Shown here: piece by piece, positions 57,145 to 64,000 of the stretch | How the letters are laid out: every line of letters begins with the position of its first letter | How positions within the stretch are numbered: position 1 is the stretch's first letter | DNA from: Burkholderiales bacterium Ga0077543 | GTDB taxonomy: Bacteria; Pseudomonadota; Gammaproteobacteria; Burkholderiales; Burkholderiaceae_C | Direction: 5' to 3' | Length of the DNA stretch: 64,000 bases | Assembly: GCA_001464055.1 (NCBI GenBank) | Contig: LNET01000100.1 | Span: forward strand, 62,001-126,000 | Program-made: the position numbers and the translations under genes | The notes under the pieces: generated by a model | What the model saw: the letters and a program-made list of their open reading frames with translations, nothing else | The model's database searches: none | Told to the model about the DNA's origin: nothing

Positions 57145-58707
57145 ATGCACGAACTGACCCTGTTCCTGCGCCGTTTCACGGTTCGCCTGCGCATGCAGGG
57201 CGCCATCGCGATGGTGCTGGCGATGTTCGGGCTGATCGGCGCCACGGTGCTGCTCGGCGGCGACCGGATCAAGGGCCTGAGCGATGACCTCACCCACCAC
57301 TCGCTCGAGGAACTGGAAAACGTCGCCGACATCCGGGGCCAGTTCGCCAAGGTGCTCCTGCTGGAAAAGCAGATGATCATCGACTATGAAAAACCCGAGC
57401 GCGTGACCGAACTGCAGCAGCAGTGGCGGCAGACGCTGGGCGAAACCAGCAAGTCGCTGAACGCCATGCTGCAGGGCGCGGAAGACGACGACAACACCCT
57501 GGCCCGCGAGGCACTGGCGCTGCTGGATCAGTACGCCAGCGCCGCCGCGCCGATCCTGAAGAACGTGCAGGAGGGCCAGTACGACACCGCCACGGTGGCA
57601 GACCGCCAGCTCGGCCGGGCCCAGACGCACCGCCAGGCGGCCGAGCAGCGCATCGACCAGATCGCCGAACTCGTCAAGCAGGAAGCGATTCAGACTGGCG
57701 ACCGCCTCGAAGCCGAACTCCGGCTCGTGATGTGGGTGTTCGCCGCCGTGTTGGCCACCGTGGTGGTGCTGGTGGTGCCCTTGACGCTTCTGAACTCGCG
57801 CTCGATCACTGCACCGCTGGCGCAAGCCGTCACCCTGGCACAGGCCATCGCCGCTGGCGACCTGACCCAGCGCGTCGACACCCGGGGCGCGGACGAGCCG
57901 GCCCAGTTGCTCACGTCGCTGAACCACATGCAGGACACGCTGCGCGGCCTGATGAAGCAGGTGCAAGACGCTTCGAGCAACATCGCTCTGGCCAGCAATG
58001 AGGTGGCCAGCGGCAACACCGACCTGAGCCAACGCACCGAACAGTCGGCCAGTTCTCTGCAGCAGACCGCCAGTGCCATGGCGCAGTTCACCGGCACCGT
58101 GGCGCAGACGGCAGACAGCGCCCGCAGCGCCAATGACCTGGCGCGCCAGGCCAGCAGCGTGGCCGAACGGGGCGGCCAGGCCGTGCAGCAGGTGATCAGC
58201 ACGATGGAGCAGATCAACGGCAGCAGCCGGCGCATCGCCGACATCATCGGCACCATCGACGGCATCGCCTTCCAGACCAACATCCTGGCACTGAACGCGG
58301 CGGTGGAAGCCGCACGCGCCGGCGAACAGGGCCGCGGCTTCGCAGTCGTCGCCGCCGAGGTTCGCAGCCTGGCCCAGCGCAGCGCTGCTGCGGCGCGCGA
58401 GATCAAGGGCTTGATCGACACCAGCGTCAGCAACGTCACCAGCGGCACACGCCAGGTTCAGGACGCCGGCAGCACCATGGCCGAGATCGTGGCCAGCGTG
58501 CAGCGCGTGTCCGACACCATTGCGCGGATCAGCGCCGCTGCTGCCGAACAAAGCGGCGGCATCGGACAGGTCAATGAGTCGGTGTCGCAACTGGACCAAT
58601 CCACCCAGCAGAACGCCGCGCTGGTGGAGCAGAGCGCTGCTGCCGCCGAGTCGCTGAAGGAACAGGCCGGGCGCCTGTCGGGTGTGGTCGCCACGTTCAA
58701 GCTTTGA
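57145..58707 (+). CDS. Methyl-accepting chemotaxis protein (receptor 1)
   Basis: 520 residues. Two membrane helices (about 16-35 and 193-213) enclose a periplasmic four-helix-type sensor (residues about 36-190). HAMP follows ([25 protein letters not shown]), then a signalling domain with hairpin tip [36 protein letters not shown]. The C-terminus (SGVVATFKL) has no CheR/CheB pentapeptide. It lies 22 bases after cheA. Confidence 0.93.
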   Translation: MHELTLFLRRFTVRLRMQGAIAMVLAMFGLIGATVLLGGDRIKGLSDDLTHHSLEELENVADIRGQFAKVLLLEKQMIIDYEKPERVTELQQQWRQTLGETSKSLNAMLQGAEDDDNTLAREALALLDQYASAAAPILKNVQEGQYDTATVADRQLGRAQTHRQAAEQRIDQIAELVKQEAIQTGDRLEAELRLVMWVFAAVLATVVVLVVPLTLLNSRSITAPLAQAVTLAQAIAAGDLTQRVDTRGADEPAQLLTSLNHMQDTLRGLMKQVQDASSNIALASNEVASGNTDLSQRTEQSASSLQQTASAMAQFTGTVAQTADSARSANDLARQASSVAERGGQAVQQVISTMEQINGSSRRIADIIGTIDGIAFQTNILALNAAVEAARAGEQGRGFAVVAAEVRSLAQRSAAAAREIKGLIDTSVSNVTSGTRQVQDAGSTMAEIVASVQRVSDTIARISAAAAEQSGGIGQVNESVSQLDQSTQQNAALVEQSAAAAESLKEQAGRLSGVVATFKL

Positions 58708-58755
58708 CCCGACAAGCCGATTAACCACGCAACTCCCAAGAGACTCAACCACTTC

Positions 58756-60585
58756 ATGAAGCTGAATCAATTCAAGATCGGTCCAAGGCTGGGCATCGGA
58801 TTCGGAGCCGTCATCCTCTTGATGGCCGTGATGGCCGCGACGATGGCGCAACGGCTGGAAACCCTGAAAGCAGCCAACGCCGAGATCGTCGAAATCGAAA
58901 GGCGCGCCGCCCTGGCTGCCGACTGGCGCGGTCTGGCGCAGCTGAACACCGCCCGAGCGCTGGCCATCGGCAAGGCCGGTGGCGAAAGCGTCGTGGCCGA
59001 CTTCTTCGCCCAGCCCATGAAGGAGACCAGTGACAAGATTTCGGCGATACAGAAGGAACTGCAGGAGCTGGTCCAGTCCGACGTAGGGAAGCCGCTGCTG
59101 AAGGACATCGCCAACAAGCGCGACGCCTACACCCAGACCCGCAGCGAAGTGCTGGCCAAGTTCAAGGCCGGCGACTCCGCCGCCGCCAACACGCTGCTGG
59201 ATGCGTCCATGTTGCCGGCCGCCACGGCCTACGTCGACACCATCCAGAAGCTATCGGACTATCAGAGCCAGCGGGTCCAGACCAGCACCACCCAGGTCGA
59301 GACCATCGTGACCCGCTCTGAAATGCTGCTGCTGGCGGTGCTGCTCGCCTCGGGCCTGATCGCAGCCGGCTTCGGCTGGGCCATCACGCGTTCGATCACG
59401 GCGCCGCTGGGCCGCACGGCTGAAGCTGCACGCCAGATTGCCGGCGGCGACCTGTCGTACACCATCACCATCGAGGGCCGCGACGAGATGGCAGAAATGC
59501 AGCGCACGTTGGCCACCATGCAGCAGGCACTGCGCGCCTTGGTCGGCGACGTGCGCGCCGGCAGCGATTCGATCGGCACCGCCAGCTCCCAGATCGCCAG
59601 CGGTAACCAGGACCTCTCCAGCCGCACCGAACAGACCAGCAGCAACCTGCAGCAGGCTGCCAGCAGCCTGGAAGAGCTGACCAGCACCGTCAGTCAGACG
59701 GCCGACAGCGCCCGCACCGCCAACCAGCTGGCGGCCAGCGCCAGCCAGGCCGCGGAACACGGCGGCAGCGTCGTGTCGCAGGTGGTCAGCACGATGGAAG
59801 AGATCAACAGCAGCAGCCGCCGCATTGCCGACATCATCGGCACCATCGACGGCATCGCCTTCCAGACCAACATCCTGGCGCTGAACGCCGCGGTCGAGGC
59901 CGCCCGGGCCGGTGAACAGGGCCGCGGCTTCGCGGTGGTCGCTGGCGAGGTGCGCAGCCTGGCCCAGCGCAGTGCCGAGGCAGCGCGCGAAATCAAGACC
60001 CTGATCCAGACCAGCGTGGAGAAAGTCGAGACCGGCACCCGGCTGGTTCAGGACGCCGGCTCGGCCATGACCGACATCGTCAGCGGCGTGCAGCGCGTCA
60101 CCGACGTCATCGGCGAGATCAGCGCAGCCACCTCGGAGCAGACCAGTGGCCTGCGCCAGGTGAACCAGGCCGTTGCCGGGCTCGACCAGATGACGCAGCA
60201 GAACGCCGCGCTCGTCGAAGAAAGCGCGGCCGCCGCGGAAAGCCTGGCCGATCAGTCGCGAGCGCTCAGCGCGGTGGTGGCAACCTTCCGCCTGGGCTCG
60301 GGCGCTGACAGCCCGCAGCGCAGCATGCCCAGCGTGGCCAGGGCCACGCCGGGCACGCCGTCGGCGCCCGCCAAGTCCCCGCCACCCGCGACCGCACCGC
60401 GCAAGGCTCCGCCTGCGGCCGCCAGCCCCAAGGCCGTGACGACCCAGCTCATCGCGCAGGTGAAGAAGCCGGCGGTTTCCAGGCCTGCCGCTGCCGTCCC
60501 TGCACCTGCCCCTGCCGCACCGGCTCCACGCCCGGCAGCAGCCGCCACCACCGCCCAGGCCGACGGCGACTGGGAAACCTTCTGA
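58756..60585 (+). CDS. Methyl-accepting chemotaxis protein with C-terminal DWETF pentapeptide (receptor 2)
   Basis: 609 residues. First membrane helix about 12-33, a periplasmic four-helix-type sensor, second helix near 191-212, HAMP, and the conserved signalling hairpin. After the coiled coil a flexible Pro/Ala-rich linker of about 90 residues leads to the last five residues DWETF, which match the NWETF-type tether that recruits CheR and CheB in E. coli Tar/Tsr. It is the only receptor in the window with this ending. It follows receptor 1 by 48 bases. Confidence 0.93.
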   Translation: MKLNQFKIGPRLGIGFGAVILLMAVMAATMAQRLETLKAANAEIVEIERRAALAADWRGLAQLNTARALAIGKAGGESVVADFFAQPMKETSDKISAIQKELQELVQSDVGKPLLKDIANKRDAYTQTRSEVLAKFKAGDSAAANTLLDASMLPAATAYVDTIQKLSDYQSQRVQTSTTQVETIVTRSEMLLLAVLLASGLIAAGFGWAITRSITAPLGRTAEAARQIAGGDLSYTITIEGRDEMAEMQRTLATMQQALRALVGDVRAGSDSIGTASSQIASGNQDLSSRTEQTSSNLQQAASSLEELTSTVSQTADSARTANQLAASASQAAEHGGSVVSQVVSTMEEINSSSRRIADIIGTIDGIAFQTNILALNAAVEAARAGEQGRGFAVVAGEVRSLAQRSAEAAREIKTLIQTSVEKVETGTRLVQDAGSAMTDIVSGVQRVTDVIGEISAATSEQTSGLRQVNQAVAGLDQMTQQNAALVEESAAAAESLADQSRALSAVVATFRLGSGADSPQRSMPSVARATPGTPSAPAKSPPPATAPRKAPPAAASPKAVTTQLIAQVKKPAVSRPAAAVPAPAPAAPAPRPAAAATTAQADGDWETF

Positions 60586-60687
60586 ACCCGCCGATCCCCG
60601 AACACGAATTTCGCCTGCACGAACTACAGATTCCGCCCTGCCGGCCGAAACCCCTTGAACAGCTGCACCAAGCTTGAGGAAACCACC

Positions 60688-61275
60688 ATGGACATGATCG
60701 CCGAAGCCCCCGCCACCGCCCGCGTCGAAGGCGCACGTGAAGCCACCGCGCGCGGGGCCATCGCCGGGACCGCCGCCGGGTCCGCCGGATCCGCCGGCGG
60801 TGAATTCCTGACCTTCCGCCTGGGCGACGAGGAATACGGGATCGACATCCTGCGCGTGCAGGAGATCCGCTCGTACGAACCGCCCACCCGCATCGCCAAC
60901 GCGCCTTCGTTCATCAAAGGCGTGGTCAACCTGCGCGGCGTCATCGTCCCGATCATCGACCTGCGCCTGAAGCTGAACTGCGAGAAGGTGGAATACAACG
61001 GCTTCACCGTCGTCGTGGTCTTGAACGTGCGAGGCCGGGTGGTGGGCGCGGTCGTCGATTCGGTGTCCGACGTGCTGGAACTCAGCCGCGACAACATCAA
61101 GCCATCGCCCGAGATGAATTCCAGCATCGATGCCAGCTTCATCACCGGCATCGGCACCATCAAGAACGGTCAGGGGCAGGGCGAAGGCGGCAACGCCGAC
61201 AAGGAACGCATGCTGATCCTGATGGACATCGAGGCCCTGATGAGCAGCGCCGAGATGGGCTTGATCAACCACTGA
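60688..61275 (+). CDS. cheW: Chemotaxis coupling protein CheW
   Basis: 195 residues from ATG 60688, with GAGGAAACC upstream. A low-complexity Ala/Gly-rich head of about 37 residues precedes the CheW domain: [64 protein letters not shown]. It links receptors to CheA. Two hairpins follow the stop, so it ends the first transcription unit of the cluster. Confidence 0.94.
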   Translation: MDMIAEAPATARVEGAREATARGAIAGTAAGSAGSAGGEFLTFRLGDEEYGIDILRVQEIRSYEPPTRIANAPSFIKGVVNLRGVIVPIIDLRLKLNCEKVEYNGFTVVVVLNVRGRVVGAVVDSVSDVLELSRDNIKPSPEMNSSIDASFITGIGTIKNGQGQGEGGNADKERMLILMDIEALMSSAEMGLINH

Positions 61276-61283
61276 GGAGCAAG

Positions 61284-61340
61284 GCGGGGCCGTCCCCGCT
61301 GCCCCAGCACGACGCCGCGGCCATCCCGCGGCGTTGTCAT
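61284..61340 (+). terminator. Tandem hairpins downstream of cheW
   Basis: A first hairpin is GCGGGG-CCGT-CCCCGC (61284-61299). The second is a perfect 9-bp stem, ACGCCGCGG (61312-61320) and CCGCGGCGT (61326-61334) with loop CCATC, followed by TGTCATTT. The second has the form of a rho-independent terminator with a weak T-tract and would separate cheW from the sCache/receptor 3 genes. Confidence 0.6.
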
Positions 61341-61386
61341 TTCTGCAGCCCTGCGAAACCTGTGCTGTTTCCGGCATCGGCCATGC

Positions 61387-61414
61387 TAAAGATTGGGCAC
61401 GATGACTCCGAAAT
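61387..61414 (+). promoter_or_regulatory. Sigma-28 (FliA)-like promoter upstream of the sCache gene
   Basis: TAAAGATT (61387-61394) matches the flagellar -35 consensus TAAAGTTT at seven of eight positions. After 12 bases comes TCCGAAAT (61407-61414), which keeps the CCGA core of the -10 consensus GCCGATAA. The spacer is one base longer than the E. coli optimum. Placement right after a terminator and 27 bases before the sCache start supports it. Confidence 0.45.
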
Positions 61415-61440
61415 GAACTCACACCCCTGGAGCCAACCCA

Positions 61441-61913
61441 TGACCATCCGCACCTCCCGTCTGCCCCTTTTCGCCGGCATCGCGCTGGCCCTGTCCTGCC
61501 TGGCTGCGCCGGCCCATGCCAGCGCCGACGCCACGAAGGAAGAAGCGATCGCCATGGTGAAGAAGGGCATCGCCTTCATCAAGGCCAATGGCGCCGACAA
61601 GGGCTACGGCGCCATCACCGCCAAGGACCCGCAGTTCATCGACCGCGACCTCTACCTGGTGGTCTACGGCCTGGACGGCAAGTGCCTGGCGCATGGCGCC
61701 AACCCGAAGCAGGTGGGCAGGGACCTGATCGAGCTGACCGACATCGACGGCAAGTTCTTCATCAAGGAACGCGTGGCCATGGTGAAGGCCAAGCCCGCGG
61801 GCGCCTGGCAGGAATACAAGTTCACCAACCCGGTCAGCAAGAAGATCGAACCCAAGGTGATGTACTGCGAGAAGCTTGCCGAAACCGCCGTCTGCGGGGG
61901 CGTCTACCCCTGA
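61441..61913 (+). CDS. Secreted single-Cache-domain protein
   Basis: 157 residues from ATG 61441. A signal peptide (PLFAGIALALSCLAAPAHA) precedes one sCache_2-type domain: EEAIAMVKKGIAFIKANGADKGYGAI, FIDRDLYLVVYGLDGKCLAHGANPKQVGRDLIEL, AWQEYKFTNPVSKKIEPKVMYCEKL. In receptors this domain is the extracellular ligand sensor; here it is free-standing and lies 19 bases before a receptor gene. It may be a soluble periplasmic ligand-binding partner. Three Cys remain in the mature part. Confidence 0.85.
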
Positions 61914-61932
61914 ACCAAGAAGCGAGCCCAAG

Positions 61933-63480
61933 ATGAAACTCGCCACGCAACTGCTCTTCGCCCCGCTGCTGACGGCAGTGGTTGCACTGACCACGGGCGG
62001 GCTGTCCACGGTGCTTCAGCAACGTGACATGCAGGCCGCGCAGACACTGTTCAACTCGGAGCTGCAGAGCCTGAGCAAGGCTGCGGACACTAAGCAGCAG
62101 CTGGCCGATATCCACGCCAGCGTCTACCGCACCCAGGCCATCTCGGAGTCGGTCAGCGAGGCCGAGCTCAAGGCATTCCGGAGCACACTGGGCCAGCAGC
62201 TCGACGGCGTGCAAGGCGTCGTGGCCGGGTTGGCAGCCGAATCTGCCGGCGATGAAGCCATGGGCGTCGGCGTCGGGGCGGTGGCGATGCAGATCGAGAC
62301 CTACCGCAAACAGATCGACAAGGCCCTGGAACTGACGGCCGTCGAGATCAACATGGGCGTGGCCGCCATGCAGTCGGCCGAGGCCACGTTCACGGATCTG
62401 CGCAAGACGGTTCAGACCGTGCTGCAACGCAAAGAAGCGCTGCGTGACGAGCAGGCAGCCGCGACCGCGCAACGCGCCTTGCTCATGACACTGGTGCTCG
62501 GCGCCACGGCCGGTTTCGCCACGCTGGCAGCACTGGTCTTCGGCTGGAGGATGCAGCGCCGCATCGTGGCCGACATCAGCCAGGCCGTGCGCGCCAACCA
62601 GCAGGTGGCCGCTGGCAACCTGCAGCAAACCGTGACCAGCACCCGCAGCGACGAGATCGGCGACCTGCTGCGTGCCACCGGCCACATGGTGGTGCAGTTG
62701 CGCGAGTCCCTGCAGACCGTGCGCCAGGCCACCGACAGCATCCGCACCGCAGCCGAAGAGATCGCCAGCGGCAACATCGACCTGAGCCAGCGCACCGAGC
62801 AGGCCGCCGGCAGCCTGCAGCAGACTGCCAGTTCGATGGCCGAGCTGACCGGCACCGTGACGCAGACGGCCGCCAGCGCGGTCACGGCCAATCAGCTGGC
62901 CGGCACCGCCACCACCGTGGCCCAGCGCGGTGGCGACGCCGTGCAGCAGGTGATCAGCACGATGGGCGAGATCAACAGCAGCAGCCATCGCATCAGCGAC
63001 ATCATCGGCACCATCGACGGCATCGCCTTCCAGACCAACATCCTGGCGCTGAACGCCGCGGTGGAAGCCGCGCGCGCCGGCGAACAGGGCCGCGGCTTCG
63101 CGGTCGTGGCCAGCGAGGTGCGCAGCCTGGCCCAGCGCAGCGCAGCAGCGGCCCGCGAGATCAAGACCTTGATCCAGGCCAGCGTCGAGAAGGTCGAGGG
63201 CGGTACCCGCCAGGTTCAGGATGCCGGCAACACGATGACCGAGATCGTCGGCAGCGTGCAGCGGGTGTCGGCCATCATCGGCGAAATCAGCCTGGCCACG
63301 GCCGAGCAGAGCAGCGGCATCGGCCAGGTCAACGGCGCGGTGGGCAACCTGGACCAGGTGACGCAGCAGAACGCCGCCCTGGTGGAGCAGAGCGCCGCTG
63401 CCGCCGAAAGCCTGAAGGAACAGGCGGCACGGCTTGGAGCGGTGCTGGGGCGGTTCCAGCTGGAGACGAGCGCCGGCTGA
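61933..63480 (+). CDS. Methyl-accepting chemotaxis protein (receptor 3)
   Basis: 515 residues from ATG 61933. Membrane helices about 5-27 and near 182-205, a periplasmic helical sensor between them, HAMP, and the signalling hairpin with the same tip as receptors 1 and 2. It ends LGRFQLETSAG without a pentapeptide. The sCache gene lies 19 bases upstream in the same unit, suggesting the secreted protein could present a ligand to this receptor. Confidence 0.93.
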   Translation: MKLATQLLFAPLLTAVVALTTGGLSTVLQQRDMQAAQTLFNSELQSLSKAADTKQQLADIHASVYRTQAISESVSEAELKAFRSTLGQQLDGVQGVVAGLAAESAGDEAMGVGVGAVAMQIETYRKQIDKALELTAVEINMGVAAMQSAEATFTDLRKTVQTVLQRKEALRDEQAAATAQRALLMTLVLGATAGFATLAALVFGWRMQRRIVADISQAVRANQQVAAGNLQQTVTSTRSDEIGDLLRATGHMVVQLRESLQTVRQATDSIRTAAEEIASGNIDLSQRTEQAAGSLQQTASSMAELTGTVTQTAASAVTANQLAGTATTVAQRGGDAVQQVISTMGEINSSSHRISDIIGTIDGIAFQTNILALNAAVEAARAGEQGRGFAVVASEVRSLAQRSAAAAREIKTLIQASVEKVEGGTRQVQDAGNTMTEIVGSVQRVSAIIGEISLATAEQSSGIGQVNGAVGNLDQVTQQNAALVEQSAAAAESLKEQAARLGAVLGRFQLETSAG

Positions 63481-63481
63481 A

Positions 63482-63512
63482 GGCCTGGCGCTGCCGGCGG
63501 CCGCGCCAGGCC
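63482..63512 (+). terminator. Strong hairpin directly after receptor 3
   Basis: GGCCTGGCGC (63482-63491) and GCGCCAGGCC (63503-63512) form a perfect 10-bp stem with an 11-base loop, starting one base after the stop codon. No T-run follows, so it may stop polymerase with Rho or protect the mRNA end. Confidence 0.5.
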
Positions 63513-63580
63513 GCCAGAGCACCGCAAGAAGCCGCGCCCCACTTCAAAGCAGGGCCAGCGCGGGCGGATGCAGCACGGGA

Positions 63581-63599
63581 GTGTTCCAGATTGAGACAC
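63581..63599. promoter_or_regulatory. Interrupted palindrome upstream of the ferredoxin gene
   Basis: GTGTTCCAGATTGAGACAC reads GTGT-N2-CA-N3-TG-N2-ACAC, a 19-bp interrupted palindrome about 180 bases before the ferredoxin start. The shape recalls binding sites of AcoR-type (NtrC-family) activators. The same gap has CATACGCC twice (63677-63684, 63700-63707) and GTATG-N10-CATAC (63662-63681). I did not find a convincing sigma-54 -24/-12 element. Confidence 0.4.
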
Positions 63600-63777
63600 C
63601 CCTGCCAGCCCTGTTCCACCGCCCGCCACCGGAAGGCCGCGTCAACCATGACGCCGCCAGGGTATGTCCGAAGTTTCATACGCCCCCGGCAGCGGCCAGC
63701 ATACGCCTTGGGTGATGGCCTGCGGACAAGCCTCGCCCAGGCACCACCCTACCCAGCCGAAAGCAAGGAACAGGACA

Positions 63778-64000
63778 ATGCAGAAGTCGCTTCACATCAA
63801 TCCGGACAAGTGCACCGGATGCCTGCAGTGCGAAATGGCCTGCTCTTACGAGCACCATGGCACCTTCGCCCCCGCGAAGTCGCGCATCAAGGTCTTCGAC
63901 TTCCACGAAACCGGCCGCAAGGTGCCCTACACCTGCACCCAGTGCGACGAAGCCTGGTGCCTGCATGCCTGCCCGGTGGAAGCCATCACCCTGGACAAGA
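63778..64000 (+). CDS. 4Fe-4S ferredoxin-like protein (5' part; continues beyond window)
   Basis: The first 74 residues are visible from ATG 63778. Cluster motifs are DKCTGCLQCEMACSYEH and CTQCDEAWCLHACPVEAI, giving at least two 4Fe-4S sites in the DMSO-reductase-B/AorA-like pattern. In betaproteobacteria such a gene often precedes a tungsten aldehyde ferredoxin oxidoreductase, so that is my guess for the next gene, which is outside the window. The upstream gap holds palindromic operator-like elements. Confidence 0.82.
   Translation, partial: MQKSLHINPDKCTGCLQCEMACSYEHHGTFAPAKSRIKVFDFHETGRKVPYTCTQCDEAWCLHACPVEAITLDK

Noticed and set aside
63590-63777. Sigma-54 promoter upstream of the ferredoxin gene
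   Set aside because: Candidates such as GGCAGCGGCCAGCA lack the GG-N10-GC spacing; none matched TGGCAC-N5-TTGC adequately.

Overview
The window is very GC-rich DNA, about 70 % judged by eye, densely packed with genes that often overlap by 1-4 bases (ATGA/GTGA junctions). The gene set is typical of a betaproteobacterium of the order Burkholderiales (Rubrivivax/Leptothrix-like is my best guess): ribD-ribBA-ribH-nusB, ybgC-tolQRA, a TVP38-flavoprotein fusion, a sphaeroides-heme-protein cluster and a multi-receptor chemotaxis locus. No rRNA, tRNA, transposase, integrase or CRISPR array was seen. No gene-free stretch exceeds 300 bases; the longest is 63481-63777.

Layout. 1-1991: end of a type IV pilus minor-pilin operon (PilX-like remnant, PilV-like). 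2023-6731: riboflavin genes ribD, ribBA (GTP cyclohydrolase half degenerate) and ribH, then nusB and a PLP aminotransferase; riboflavin synthase is not in its usual place. 6788-9012: a PEGA-domain Ser/Thr kinase with a TssQ-like lipoprotein, without other type VI secretion genes. 9059-11587: ybgC-tolQ-tolR-tolA, with tolB and pal absent. 11565-14503 (minus): a DUF3047 protein and a membrane/flavoprotein fusion. 14573-23119 (minus): a LysR regulator, a D-glutamate-cyclase-like protein, a complete TRAP transporter and a full-length 5-oxoprolinase, plausibly a D-glutamate/5-oxoproline uptake and catabolism locus; the TRAP binding-protein gene carries an in-frame stop just before its natural end. 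23241-25790: an orphan PilB/GspE-type ATPase.

25857-30359: a divergent redox module. PepSY protein, response regulator and histidine kinase lie on the minus strand; sphaeroides heme protein, diheme cytochrome c and cytochrome b561 lie on the plus strand. The shared promoter region holds a symmetric four-element repeat. 30481-38963: a stand-alone FAD subunit of a molybdenum hydroxylase, a NarX/NarL-like pair, a universal stress protein operon, an NhaR-like regulator, a beta-lactamase-fold hydrolase, a BON lipoprotein, a CHASE3 histidine kinase and a DUF1328 peptide. 38990-45141: NDH-2 and two amidohydrolase genes in which only one of three domains keeps the metal-binding HxH. 45205-45834: a lower-GC orphan with a His/Cys pattern like clan CD cysteine peptidases. 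46031-50710 (minus): iron-sulfur and molybdenum subunits of a CoxS/CoxL form-II-like hydroxylase with a DUF6352-type protein and a ModA-like protein. 50774-53878 (minus): REC-histidine kinase, NarL-type regulator and an FGE/EgtB-like protein.

54061-63480: chemotaxis cluster with a compact CheZ-like protein, CheY, CheA, two receptors and CheW, then a terminator and a sigma-28-like promoter, then a secreted single-Cache protein and a third receptor. CheR, CheB and CheD are not in the window; only the second receptor ends in a CheR/CheB-binding pentapeptide. The window closes inside a 4Fe-4S ferredoxin gene preceded by a palindromic operator-like site.
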